Shown here one piece after another: positions 6,843 to 13,678 of a stretch of 14,495 nucleotides of DNA (the stretch's first letter is position 1; each line of letters starts with the position of its first letter). The notes under the pieces were generated by a model. That model was not told the DNA's origin. It saw only the letters and a list, made by a program, of their open reading frames with translations, and searched no databases. Source of the DNA: VBDM01 sp035317085 (GTDB taxonomy: Bacteria > Pseudomonadota > Gammaproteobacteria > Burkholderiales > SG8-39); NCBI GenBank assembly GCA_035317085.1, contig DATHHS010000057.1, positions 1 through 14,495 of the forward strand, read 5' to 3'. The translations under genes were made by a program, and so were the position numbers.

Positions 6843-8072
6843 CTAGGTCCTGTATTCGGCGTTGATAGTAACGTAATCGTGCGACAGATCGCAGGTCCAC
6901 ACTGTGGTCGCCGCCGCCCCGCGGTTGAGCACGACGCGAACGGTGATCTCGCTTTTTGCCATCACGCGCTTTCCGTCCTCCTCGCGGTAATCCGGGGCGC
7001 GGCCGCCGTCCTTCGACACCATCACCTCGTCGAGGTATAACTCGACGCGGCCGACGTCGAGATCGCGCACTCCGGCGTTACCGACGGCGGCGAGGAGCCG
7101 CCCCAGATTCGGGTCGGAGGCGAAGAACGCGGTCTTCACCAGCGGCGAGTGCGCGATTGCGTACGCTACGCTCGCGCATTCGGCTTCTTCCCTGCCTTTT
7201 TCCACGCGGACGGTGATGAATTTCGTCGCGCCTTCGCCGTCGCGCACGATAGCCTGCGCGAGCCCCTGCGATACATCGAGTATCGCTTCGTGCAACTGCG
7301 CGAATCCGGGATGCCTCCTGTCGTCGATCGCTGGACCTCCGGCAGCACCGGTGGCAATGAGAACGAAGGAGTCGTTGGTCGAGGTGTCGCCGTCGACGCT
7401 GATGCGGTTGAACGATGCTGCGGCGGCGTCGGCGACCAGATCCTGCAGCATCTCTTGGGCCACCGGGGCGTCTGTGGCGATGAATCCGAGCATCGTCGCC
7501 ATATCGGGGCGGATCATGCCCGCGCCCTTGGCGATTCCGGTCACAACGGCCGTGCCGCTTCCCACCTGCAGGCGTCGCGACCGGGCTTTCGGCACGGTGT
7601 CGGTCGTCATGATCGCCTGCGCCGCACGCGCCCAATTGTCTTCGCGCAAGTCGGCGATGCACGCAGGCAGCCCGGCGACGATGCGCTCCACGGGCAGCGG
7701 CTCCATGATCACGCCCGTAGAAAACGGCAGCACCTGCCGGGGATCGCAGCGGATCAATCGCGCCGCTTCTTCGCAGCTCGTCTTTGCGCCTGCGATCCCG
7801 GGTTTTCCGGTGCCGGCGTTGGCGTTGCCGGTGTTGACCAGCAGCGCCCGGGGAGAGTTGCCCGAGGCCAAGTGCTCTTTCGCGACTTGCACCGGTGCGG
7901 CGGAAAAACGATTCTGCGTGAACACGCCGGCGGCGCGCGAGTTTTCGGCGAGCGTGATGAGTAGCAGGTCCTTGCGTCCGGCCTTGCGTATCCCGGCTTC
8001 GGCGACGCCCAGCTTGACGCCTTTCACGGGGAGAAGGTCGCCAGGACGCGGAGGGTTCAGGTTAACAGCCAT
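6843..8072 (-). CDS. argJ: bifunctional ornithine acetyltransferase / N-acetylglutamate synthase ArgJ
   Basis: A 409-residue cytosolic enzyme of arginine biosynthesis. It moves the acetyl group from N-acetylornithine to glutamate, and bifunctional forms also make N-acetylglutamate from acetyl-CoA. ArgJ is made as a precursor that cleaves itself before a conserved threonine. Here the site is KGAGMIRPDMATMLGF (182-197), with T193 the expected new N-terminal nucleophile of the beta chain. The N-terminal NPPRPGDLLPVKGVKLGVAE and the C-terminal CDLSHDYVTINAEYRT end are family-typical and support the full length. The start is ATG at 8072, 31 nt after the secA stop, with only a distant GGAG upstream. 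Whether it is bifunctional cannot be judged from motifs alone. Confidence 0.97.
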   Translation of the reverse strand: MAVNLNPPRPGDLLPVKGVKLGVAEAGIRKAGRKDLLLITLAENSRAAGVFTQNRFSAAPVQVAKEHLASGNSPRALLVNTGNANAGTGKPGIAGAKTSCEEAARLIRCDPRQVLPFSTGVIMEPLPVERIVAGLPACIADLREDNWARAAQAIMTTDTVPKARSRRLQVGSGTAVVTGIAKGAGMIRPDMATMLGFIATDAPVAQEMLQDLVADAAAASFNRISVDGDTSTNDSFVLIATGAAGGPAIDDRRHPGFAQLHEAILDVSQGLAQAIVRDGEGATKFITVRVEKGREEAECASVAYAIAHSPLVKTAFFASDPNLGRLLAAVGNAGVRDLDVGRVELYLDEVMVSKDGGRAPDYREEDGKRVMAKSEITVRVVLNRGAAATTVWTCDLSHDYVTINAEYRT

Positions 8073-8103
8073 ACCGTGGACACCGCTCCGCTACCGAGCC
8101 CGG

Positions 8104-10878
8104 TCAGGTCAGTTTGCCGTGGCAGTGTTTGTACTTTTTTCCAGACCCGCACGGGCAGGGATCGTTGCGGCCGATTTTCCCTATCTGCCGGACGAACGGC
8201 GCCGGTTTCGATCCCGACGCGCCATCGGTTCCCGCTCCGGCGAGCGCTTCCTCGTATCCCGCGTGCTGGTACTGCACGTTCTCGACTGCCGGCGCCTTCT
8301 CCACTCGCTCGATTTCTTCCGAGCTGTGGATCCGCACGGTCATCAGCACGCGAGTGACCTCCAGCTTGACCGACTCCACCAGGTTGCCGAACAGCTCAAA
8401 TGCTTCGCGTTTGTACTCCTGCTTCGGGTTCTTCTGCGCGTAGCCGCGCAAATGTATGCCTTGCCGCAGATGATCCAAGGCGGCCAGATGCTCGCGCCAG
8501 TGATTGTCGAGCGTGGACAACAGCACCAAGCGCTCGTATTGGTGCACCTGATCCAGCGGCAGGTTCGCCATCTTGCGAAGGTACGCGGTGTTCGCTTCCT
8601 CGACGGCGCGCTTCAGCAGAGCACTGTCATCCAGGCCCGGGTCCTGTTCCAGCCATTTGGACAGCGACAGCTCCAGCTGGAGCTCCGAGCCATAGACCTT
8701 CTCCAGGCCAGGAATGTCCCACTGCTCCTCCATGCTCTCCTCGGGAACGTGGGCGCGGAAGAAGTCGGTGACTACGCCCTCGCGCAAGGCCGCGATCTGG
8801 TCCGAGACGTCCTGCGATTCGAGGATGGTGTTTCTCAGGTGATAGATTTCGCGCCGCTGGTCGTTTGCGACGTTGTCGTACTCAAGCAATTGCTTGCGCA
8901 TGTCGAAGTTGTGCGCCTCGACCTTGCGCTGAGCGCTCTCGATCGAACGCGTGACCAGTCCGTGCTCGATCGGTTCGCCCTCGGGCATCCCCAGGCGCTG
9001 CATGATGGAATTGACCCGTTCTCCGGCGAAGATGCGCAGCAGGGGGTCTTCCAGCGACAGGTAAAAGCGCGACGAACCCGGGTCGCCCTGCCTGCCCGAG
9101 CGGCCACGCAGCTGATTGTCGATGCGCCGGGCTTCGTGCCTCTCGGTCCCGATGATGTGCAGGCCGCCCGCCGCGATGACCTCGTTGTGCCGGCCCTGCC
9201 ACTCGCGACGCAACTCGTCGATACGGCGCTCTTTCTCCGCGGCGTCGAGATCTTCAACCTCCCGCACTGGGTCGATTTGCTTCTCGAGGTTGCCGCCCAG
9301 CACGATGTCCGTTCCGCGGCCGGCCATGTTGGTCGCGATCGTGATCACTTTCGGACGCCCGGCCTGGGCCACGATCTCCGCTTCGCGCGCGTGCTGCTTC
9401 GCGTTCAAGACCTGGTGCGGAAACTTCTCCTTTTGCAGCATCCCCGACAGCAGCTCGGAATTCTCGATCGAAGTAGTGCCGACCAGCACCGGCTGGCCGC
9501 GTTCGTAGCAGTCCTTGATATCGCCAATGATCGCCTTGAATTTCTCAGGGGCGGTGCGGAACACCTGGTCGTTGCGATCGGCGCGGACCATCGGCATGTT
9601 CGTCGGGATGACGACCACTTCCAGCCCGTAGATCTCCTGGAACTCGTAAGCTTCGGTATCGGCAGTGCCGGTCATGCCGGCGAGCTTGCGGTACATGCGG
9701 AAATAGTTCTGGAAGGTGATCGAGGCGAGCGTCTGGTTCTCGCTCTGGATCGAGGCGTTTTCCTTCGCCTCGATCGCCTGGTGCAGGCCGTCGGACCAGC
9801 GTCGTCCCGGCATGAGGCGGCCGGTAAACTCGTCGACGATGATCACTTCGCCGTCCTGAACCACGTAATGCCGGTCGCGGAAAAAGAGGTTGTGCGCCCT
9901 CAAGGCGGCGTTGAGGTGATGCATCAGGTTAACGTATGCCGGCTCGTAGAGACTGCGCCCTTCGGGCAGCAGTTCAGCGCGCGCGAGGAGTTTCTCGGCG
10001 TGCTCGTGCCCTTCCTCGGACAACAGCACCGTGTGGTTCTTCTCATCGACATGAAAGTCGCCCGGTGCGCCTTCCTTTTCCTGGCGCTTCAGGAGCGGCG
10101 CCACTTCGTTCATGCGCGAGTAGATCTCGGTGCGGTCCTCCGCCTGCCCGGAGATGATGAGGGGCGTGCGCGCCTCGTCGATCAGTATCGAGTCGACTTC
10201 GTCGACGATCGCGTAGTTCAGTTTGCGCTGGAAGCGGTCGCCCACCTGCATCGCCATGTTGTCGCGCAGATAGTCGAAGCCGAATTCGTTGTTGGTGCCA
10301 TAGGTGATGTCGGCGGCGTAGGCCGACTGCTTTTCCGCATGCGGCATCTGGGTAAGGATCACGCCCACCGAAAGCCCGAGGAATTTGTAGACTTTCCCCA
10401 TCCACGCGGCGTCGCGGCTTGCCAGGTAGTCGTTGACCGTCACGATGTGCACGCCGCGGCCAGTGAGCGCGTTGAGATATGCGGGCAGGGTTGCGACCAG
10501 CGTTTTGCCTTCGCCGGTGCGCATCTCCGAGATCTTGCCGTCGTGCAGGACCATCCCGCCGATCAGCTGCACGTCGAAGTGGCGCATGTTGAGCACGCGC
10601 TTCGCAGCCTCGCGCACGACCGCGAAAGATTCCGGCAGGAGTTCCGAGAGTGCCGCTTTTTCGGCTGCGTCCCGTGCCTCTTCGGAGACACCCTCCAACC
10701 GTTTTTCGAAACGCTCCTTCAACTCCAGCGTCTTTGCCGCGAAACCGAGATCCGGGAGGGCCGCGATCGACGGCTCGAGAGCGTTGATCGCCCGCACCGA
10801 CCTGCCGTATTGCTTGAGCAGGCGGTCATTGCGGCTGCCGAACACCGCCCTCGGAACGCGGGAAATCCAGGAAATCAT
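8104..10878 (-). CDS. secA: preprotein translocase ATPase SecA
   Basis: A 924-residue motor ATPase that pushes unfolded preproteins through SecYEG; it partitions between cytosol and membrane. Walker A is MRTGEGKT (119-126) and the DEAD-like Walker B is DEVD (226-229). The motor continues through GRGTDIVLGGN and GRSGRQGDPGSSRFYLSLED. The C-terminus carries a complete SEC-C zinc motif (GRNDPCPCGSGKKYKHCHG) that binds SecB and phospholipids. It is slightly longer than the 901-residue E. coli protein, mainly by extra residues between the FGSRNDR block and ESFAVVREAAKRV. No Shine-Dalgarno is seen before the ATG (TCATTCTTCG). A nested inverted repeat and a possible extended -10 lie in the 109-nt gap upstream. 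argJ follows on the same strand. Confidence 0.98.
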   Translation of the reverse strand: MISWISRVPRAVFGSRNDRLLKQYGRSVRAINALEPSIAALPDLGFAAKTLELKERFEKRLEGVSEEARDAAEKAALSELLPESFAVVREAAKRVLNMRHFDVQLIGGMVLHDGKISEMRTGEGKTLVATLPAYLNALTGRGVHIVTVNDYLASRDAAWMGKVYKFLGLSVGVILTQMPHAEKQSAYAADITYGTNNEFGFDYLRDNMAMQVGDRFQRKLNYAIVDEVDSILIDEARTPLIISGQAEDRTEIYSRMNEVAPLLKRQEKEGAPGDFHVDEKNHTVLLSEEGHEHAEKLLARAELLPEGRSLYEPAYVNLMHHLNAALRAHNLFFRDRHYVVQDGEVIIVDEFTGRLMPGRRWSDGLHQAIEAKENASIQSENQTLASITFQNYFRMYRKLAGMTGTADTEAYEFQEIYGLEVVVIPTNMPMVRADRNDQVFRTAPEKFKAIIGDIKDCYERGQPVLVGTTSIENSELLSGMLQKEKFPHQVLNAKQHAREAEIVAQAGRPKVITIATNMAGRGTDIVLGGNLEKQIDPVREVEDLDAAEKERRIDELRREWQGRHNEVIAAGGLHIIGTERHEARRIDNQLRGRSGRQGDPGSSRFYLSLEDPLLRIFAGERVNSIMQRLGMPEGEPIEHGLVTRSIESAQRKVEAHNFDMRKQLLEYDNVANDQRREIYHLRNTILESQDVSDQIAALREGVVTDFFRAHVPEESMEEQWDIPGLEKVYGSELQLELSLSKWLEQDPGLDDSALLKRAVEEANTAYLRKMANLPLDQVHQYERLVLLSTLDNHWREHLAALDHLRQGIHLRGYAQKNPKQEYKREAFELFGNLVESVKLEVTRVLMTVRIHSSEEIERVEKAPAVENVQYQHAGYEEALAGAGTDGASGSKPAPFVRQIGKIGRNDPCPCGSGKKYKHCHGKLT
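9748..9775. repeat. perfect 10-bp inverted repeat inside secA
   Basis: GATCGAGGCG (9748-9757) and CGCCTCGATC (9766-9775) are perfectly complementary with an 8-nt loop. The secA mRNA would fold into a hairpin with loop AAGGAAAA. It encodes the conserved IEAKENASIQ segment, so codon choice explains much of it. The same 10-mer also occurs at 9718-9727 and 346-355. Confidence 0.5.
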
Positions 10879-10906
10879 CGAAGAATGACGGACGTGAGGC
10901 GCAAAA

Positions 10907-10951
10907 GTCCGAATTTTAGCACGCCGGAGCGGCTATTCCGGCGATTCGGAC
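10907..10951 (-). promoter_or_regulatory. nested inverted repeat in the secA leader
   Basis: Outer arms GTCCGAAT (10907-10914) and ATTCGGAC (10944-10951) pair over 8 bp. Inner arms CGCCGGA (10922-10928) and TCCGGCG (10937-10943) pair over 7 bp around an 8-nt loop. The arms abut directly on one side and are separated by 7 nt (TTTAGCA) on the other, giving a two-tier stem with one bulge. It lies 28 nt upstream of the secA ATG. It could be a terminator for the M23 gene (no T-run follows it), an operator, or an mRNA leader structure. Confidence 0.6.
10913..10923 (-). promoter_or_regulatory. extended -10 promoter candidate for secA
   Basis: On the minus strand the sequence reads CGTGCTAAAAT, a TGn-extended -10 with hexamer TAAAAT. 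No good -35 is found at 16-18 bp. The same 10-mer GTGCTAAAAT occurs before lpxC, which supports a promoter role. Transcription would begin about 28 nt before the secA ATG. Confidence 0.4.
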
Positions 10952-10987
10952 GATGCGTCGTGCGGGGGAAACCGCGAGGAAAGCGTG

Positions 10988-11908
10988 CTAGCGCGTCGAA
11001 GCCTGAAGGAACCGGATCGGGTTCTGCGCCACGCCGCGGTAGCGCACTTCGAAATGCAGATGCGGGCCGGTGGCCCGGCCGCTCGAGCCGGTTTCCGCGA
11101 TCTTGCTTCCGCGCTGAACCACCTCGCCTTCCTTGACCAGAAGTCTCGAGCAATGCGCGTAGCGCGTCGTGAAATCGTTGCCATGGTCGATCTCAATCAG
11201 AAAACCGTATTGAGGATGCGGTCCGGAGTAGATCACCACGCCGCCCGCCGCCGCGAAAACGGGAGTCCCGATATCCACCGGGAAATCCACGCCTTCGTGC
11301 ATTGCGAGCATGCCGTTGAACGGATCGATGCGCCAGCCGTAGCTGGACGCGGTGTAAGCCGCGTCCACCGGAGGAATGGTCGGCATGAGCTTCTTCTTCA
11401 CCTTGGCGTCGAACAACTGCGACTCGAGGATCCCGAGGGTGTCGCTCCGGTTTTCCATCTGCCTGGAAAGCTGGTCGAGCTGGCGGTTGAATTCCGCCAT
11501 TGTGAAATCCTGCGGCGGGACGCTGGAAACCGCGCCGCCACGGCCGGGGGCTTCGTTGAAGCGGAATTCCCCAGGCTTGAGCCCGGCCAACGCCGAGAGG
11601 CGTTCTCCCAGGGCATCCAGCCGCATGAGCTGCGCCTGCATCTGCCCGAGCTTCACCGCCATGGCGTTCAGGTTTTCCCGGAGGAATTCCTCGGTTTTGC
11701 GTCCTTGCGCCTCCTGAGCCGAAATGACCAGTGAATCGAGGAAGGGGAGCTTGACTTCGGTGGCATGGCGCACCGTAATCCAGAAAAGTCCGAGAGTAAG
11801 GCCGAACACCAGTAACGCTATGAGCACCGAACCCACGGCCAAGTGCCTTGTGGTCAGAGTTAGTGACCTTGACTTGGCCGATCCGCTCGAAACAAGAATA
11901 ATATGCAT
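10988..11908 (-). CDS. membrane-anchored M23 (LytM-type) peptidase
   Basis: A 306-residue protein with a short cytoplasmic N-terminus, one membrane segment (about 24-45), a coiled-coil-like region (about 60-110 and 135-170) and a C-terminal M23 domain (about 185-300) that would face the periplasm. All LytM zinc and catalytic positions are present: H204 and D208 in HEGVD, H252 in YAHCS, and H283/H285 in HLHFEV, so it is probably an active peptidoglycan endopeptidase rather than an EnvC/NlpD-type degenerate activator. The ATG is well supported by GGAGG about 6 nt upstream on the minus strand. It precedes secA by 109 nt and diverges from the DciA-like gene with about 40 bp between starts. This position before secA is common in betaproteobacteria. 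Confidence 0.94.
   Translation of the reverse strand: MHIILVSSGSAKSRSLTLTTRHLAVGSVLIALLVFGLTLGLFWITVRHATEVKLPFLDSLVISAQEAQGRKTEEFLRENLNAMAVKLGQMQAQLMRLDALGERLSALAGLKPGEFRFNEAPGRGGAVSSVPPQDFTMAEFNRQLDQLSRQMENRSDTLGILESQLFDAKVKKKLMPTIPPVDAAYTASSYGWRIDPFNGMLAMHEGVDFPVDIGTPVFAAAGGVVIYSGPHPQYGFLIEIDHGNDFTTRYAHCSRLLVKEGEVVQRGSKIAETGSSGRATGPHLHFEVRYRGVAQNPIRFLQASTR
11874..11902 (+). promoter_or_regulatory. sigma70-like promoter candidate for the DciA-like gene
   Basis: TTGGCC (11874-11879) and AATAAT (11897-11902) are spaced by 17 bp on the plus strand, inside the first codons of the divergent M23 gene. An overlapping TTGACT (11869-11874) is a second possible -35 at a poor distance. The predicted transcript would start roughly 25-40 nt before the gene. 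No equally good promoter is visible for the M23 gene. Confidence 0.4.
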
Positions 11909-11949
11909 GCTGCCCCTCCAAGGGCGGCAAACCCTTGCATTCCCAGAAG

Positions 11950-12372
11950 ATGAAGAACCCGTGCGCCTTCTTGAATCAGCCCGACGGCATCGCTCCGCTG
12001 ATGCCGCAGGCCCGGCGCTTGATCGAGTTGCGCGGAATTCTCGCAGCGGTGCTGCCCGAATCCATGACGCGGTGTTGCTCGATCGCTAACTACAAGCAGG
12101 GAAAAGTTATTATTTTTGCCGCCAACGGCGCTATCGCCGCCAAACTGAAACTTATGCTCCCGACATTGTCGGAGCAACTCTCAAAGCGAGGTTTCGAGGT
12201 TACCGGATTGGAGGTACGCGTGCAAGCCCTCGGGTCCGACTCCCAACCTATTGAAAAATTAGCGAAAATGACTCCAGAGGCCGCCTCAGACCTCGCTCGC
12301 CTGCATGGACAACTAACTGATTCTGAACTGAAAACTGCTGTAGGTAAGTTCGCGTCGCGGTACCGCAAGTAA
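11950..12372 (+). CDS. DUF721 / DciA-like protein
   Basis: A 140-residue protein resembling the DUF721 family, whose founding member DciA is the replicative-helicase loader or operator in bacteria lacking DnaC. The family-like core is at about residues 18-95: PQARRLIELRGILAAVLPE, then NYKQGKVIIFAANGAIAAKL, then GFEVTGLEVRVQAL. The tail is alpha-helical. I chose ATG 11950; a TTG at 11935 would add five residues (MHSQK) and has AGGG about 10 nt upstream, so it is not excluded. Bases 12061-12360 are only 157/300 G+C by my count, lower than the genes around it. It diverges from the M23 gene and converges on lpxC. The family call rests on pattern and on gene order. Confidence 0.75.
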   Translation: MKNPCAFLNQPDGIAPLMPQARRLIELRGILAAVLPESMTRCCSIANYKQGKVIIFAANGAIAAKLKLMLPTLSEQLSKRGFEVTGLEVRVQALGSDSQPIEKLAKMTPEAASDLARLHGQLTDSELKTAVGKFASRYRK

Positions 12373-12377
12373 GTCTT

Positions 12378-12409
12378 TGCCTGGACGAGCACAATTGCGC
12401 GTTCAGGCA
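12378..12409. repeat. stem-loop between the convergent DciA-like gene and lpxC
   Basis: TGCCTGGACG (12378-12387) pairs with CGTTCAGGCA (12400-12409) over 10 bp with one G-U pair and a 12-nt loop. It begins 5 nt after the DciA-like stop. Neither side has a T-run, so it is at most a weak terminator. The rest of the 121-bp gap shows no further site. Confidence 0.5.
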
Positions 12410-12493
12410 TCAATAGATTGGAAACGGGCGGGCGAGGATCAGCTGTACTTTGAATACCTGAAACGCAACAACCAGGCCCCTGCAGCAGACCGG

Positions 12494-13411
12494 CTATCCG
12501 GCAGGCAGAGCGAACAATCGTGACAGGGCCACTGGAGCGTCCTCCTCGCGCTCGAAAGTGACCCACTCCCAAGCATCGTTGGAGGCGAGCGCCGCGCGCA
12601 GCAAGCGGTTGTTCAGGGCGTGCCCGGACTTGTGGGCGGAAAAAGCGCCGATCAGGGGATGCCCGACCAGGTAGAGATCACCGATTGCGTCGAGCAACTT
12701 GTGCTTCACGAACTCGTCGCTATAGCGCAAGCCTTCGGCGTTCAAGACCCGGTACTCGTCAACCACGATGGCGTTGTCCAGGCTTCCGCCCAGAGCGAGA
12801 CCTGAATCGCGCAGCGCTTCCACTTCCTGGATGAAACCGAAGGTACGCGCCCGCGCGACTTCCTTCACGTAGGACGTATTCGCAAAATCAACCGACGCCG
12901 TCTGGGTGGATCGCTCGAAAGCGGGGTGGTCGAACTCGATCGAAAATGAGAGCTTGAAGCCTTCGAAAGGCTCGAAGCGGGCCCACTTGTCGCCGTCTTT
13001 CACCTCGATCGTTTTCTTGATCCTGAAAAAACGCTTGGGCACGGGCTGCTGCTCGATGCCCGCCGATTGGATGAGAAACACGAAGGGCGCGGCACTGCCA
13101 TCCATGATTGGCACTTCCGCCCCTGTGAGATCGACATACGCGTTGTCGATGCCAAGGCCCGCGAACGCAGACATTACGTGCTCGACAGTCGCGACCTTGA
13201 CGCCATTGGATTCCACCGTGCTGCAAAGCCGAGTGTCGGTGACCTTGAATGCGTCGGCGGCGATATCCATCGGCACGGGCAGGTCGATGCGCCGAAATAC
13301 GATCCCCGCATTGGGCGGCGCAGGCCGCAGGGTCATCGCCACCTTTTCGCCGGTGTGCAGGCCCACGCCGGTCGCGCGGATCACGGATTTTAGAGTGCGC
13401 TGCTTGAACAT
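12494..13411 (-). CDS. lpxC: UDP-3-O-acyl-N-acetylglucosamine deacetylase LpxC
   Basis: A 305-residue cytosolic zinc deacetylase, the committed step of lipid A synthesis. The zinc ligands H78 (in TVEHVMSA), H237 and D241 (in HKLLDAIGDL) and the catalytic E77 and H264 (in SAHKSGHALN) are all present, each one position below the E. coli numbering. The N-terminus MFKQRTLKSVIRATGVGLH and the length are normal. The start is ATG at 13411 with only a weak ribosome site. A promoter candidate lies about 45 nt upstream. The usual degradation-signal tail of E. coli LpxC is not evident here; the protein ends FALPAG. It is downstream of ftsZ on the same strand, as at the end of the dcw cluster. Confidence 0.98.
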   Translation of the reverse strand: MFKQRTLKSVIRATGVGLHTGEKVAMTLRPAPPNAGIVFRRIDLPVPMDIAADAFKVTDTRLCSTVESNGVKVATVEHVMSAFAGLGIDNAYVDLTGAEVPIMDGSAAPFVFLIQSAGIEQQPVPKRFFRIKKTIEVKDGDKWARFEPFEGFKLSFSIEFDHPAFERSTQTASVDFANTSYVKEVARARTFGFIQEVEALRDSGLALGGSLDNAIVVDEYRVLNAEGLRYSDEFVKHKLLDAIGDLYLVGHPLIGAFSAHKSGHALNNRLLRAALASNDAWEWVTFEREEDAPVALSRLFALPAG

Positions 13412-13454
13412 TTACGCCGCGACAGCTTGCGCCGTAGCCGATTGAAAGTGAAGG

Positions 13455-13465
13455 ATTTTAGCACA
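13455..13465 (-). promoter_or_regulatory. extended -10 promoter candidate for lpxC
   Basis: On the minus strand the bases read TGTGCTAAAAT, a full TRTGn-extended -10 with hexamer TAAAAT. A standard -35 is not seen at the right distance, as is common for extended -10 promoters. It would give an lpxC leader of about 36 nt. The core GTGCTAAAAT is also found before secA. Confidence 0.5.
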
Positions 13466-13474
13466 GCAATCCGC

Positions 13475-13499
13475 CTCACCGACCCGGAATTCCGGTGAG
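13475..13499. repeat. dyad containing a CCGGAATTCCGG palindrome upstream of the lpxC promoter
   Basis: CTCACCG (13475-13481) pairs with CGGTGAG (13493-13499) around an 11-nt loop, and an alternative perfect 12-bp palindrome CCGGAATTCCGG occupies 13484-13495. It lies 17 nt after the small ORF stop and about 10 bp upstream of the lpxC -10 candidate. It may end the ftsZ transcript or bind a regulator; there is no T-run. Confidence 0.5.
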
Positions 13500-13516
13500 A
13501 CGGCGCCAGACTTGAT

Positions 13517-13669
13517 TCAATGCAGCCGCTTGCGTTGATAGGCGGGCAAAAATGCCACCGTACGGACCAGCACCGGGGTGGTCCGCGCCGGGAGCAGGCG
13601 CGCTCCATGTCGGGCGATCAGGGGCTTGCGCAAGTAATGAGGTATTCCGGGTCTCTTGGCTGTGCTCAT
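13517..13669 (-). CDS. small basic protein of unknown function between ftsZ and lpxC
   Basis: A 50-codon ORF starting at ATG 13669 and ending in TGA at 13517-13519, 9 nt downstream of the ftsZ stop. GGGAG (13675-13679) lies 5 nt before the ATG and overlaps the ftsZ stop codon (CTAGGGAG), so the two look translationally linked. The product starts MSTAKRPGIPHYLRKPLIAR and ends FLPAYQRKRLH. It has 11 Lys/Arg and 3 His with no Asp or Glu, and no membrane segment. About 69% of third codon positions are G or C. I do not recognise the family. The strong ribosome site and position make it credible; without homologues it remains a prediction. Confidence 0.55.
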   Translation of the reverse strand: MSTAKRPGIPHYLRKPLIARHGARLLPARTTPVLVRTVAFLPAYQRKRLH

Positions 13670-13678
13670 GTGTTCTCC

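Noticed and set aside
5284..6846. A 520-codon plus-strand open frame opposite the Nudix-ThiE and DUF815 genes.
   Set aside because: Same cause: antisense of two genes with clear motifs; no recognisable domain or ribosome site of its own.
6823..6900. A 26-codon N-terminal extension of the DUF815 ATPase from ATG 6900.
   Set aside because: It overlaps the argJ end by 58 bp, while ATG 6822 has GGAG at good spacing.
346..9775. The 10-mer GATCGAGGCG at 346, 9718 and 9748, inverted at 9766, considered as an uptake or recognition signal.
   Set aside because: All copies are in coding sequence and most follow from common codons such as ATC GAG GCG; too few copies in one window to argue for a signal.
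7213..11136. A 1307-codon open frame on the plus strand opposite argJ, secA and the end of the M23 gene.
   Set aside because: It is the antisense of strongly conserved genes in a GC-rich genome, where codon bias leaves few stops on the other strand. Its translation shows no domain and runs through intergenic gaps as well.
13390..13608. A 72-codon minus-strand ORF in the ftsZ-lpxC gap.
   Set aside because: It overlaps both the lpxC start and the small ORF in another frame, lacks a ribosome site, and spans the promoter candidate and palindrome.
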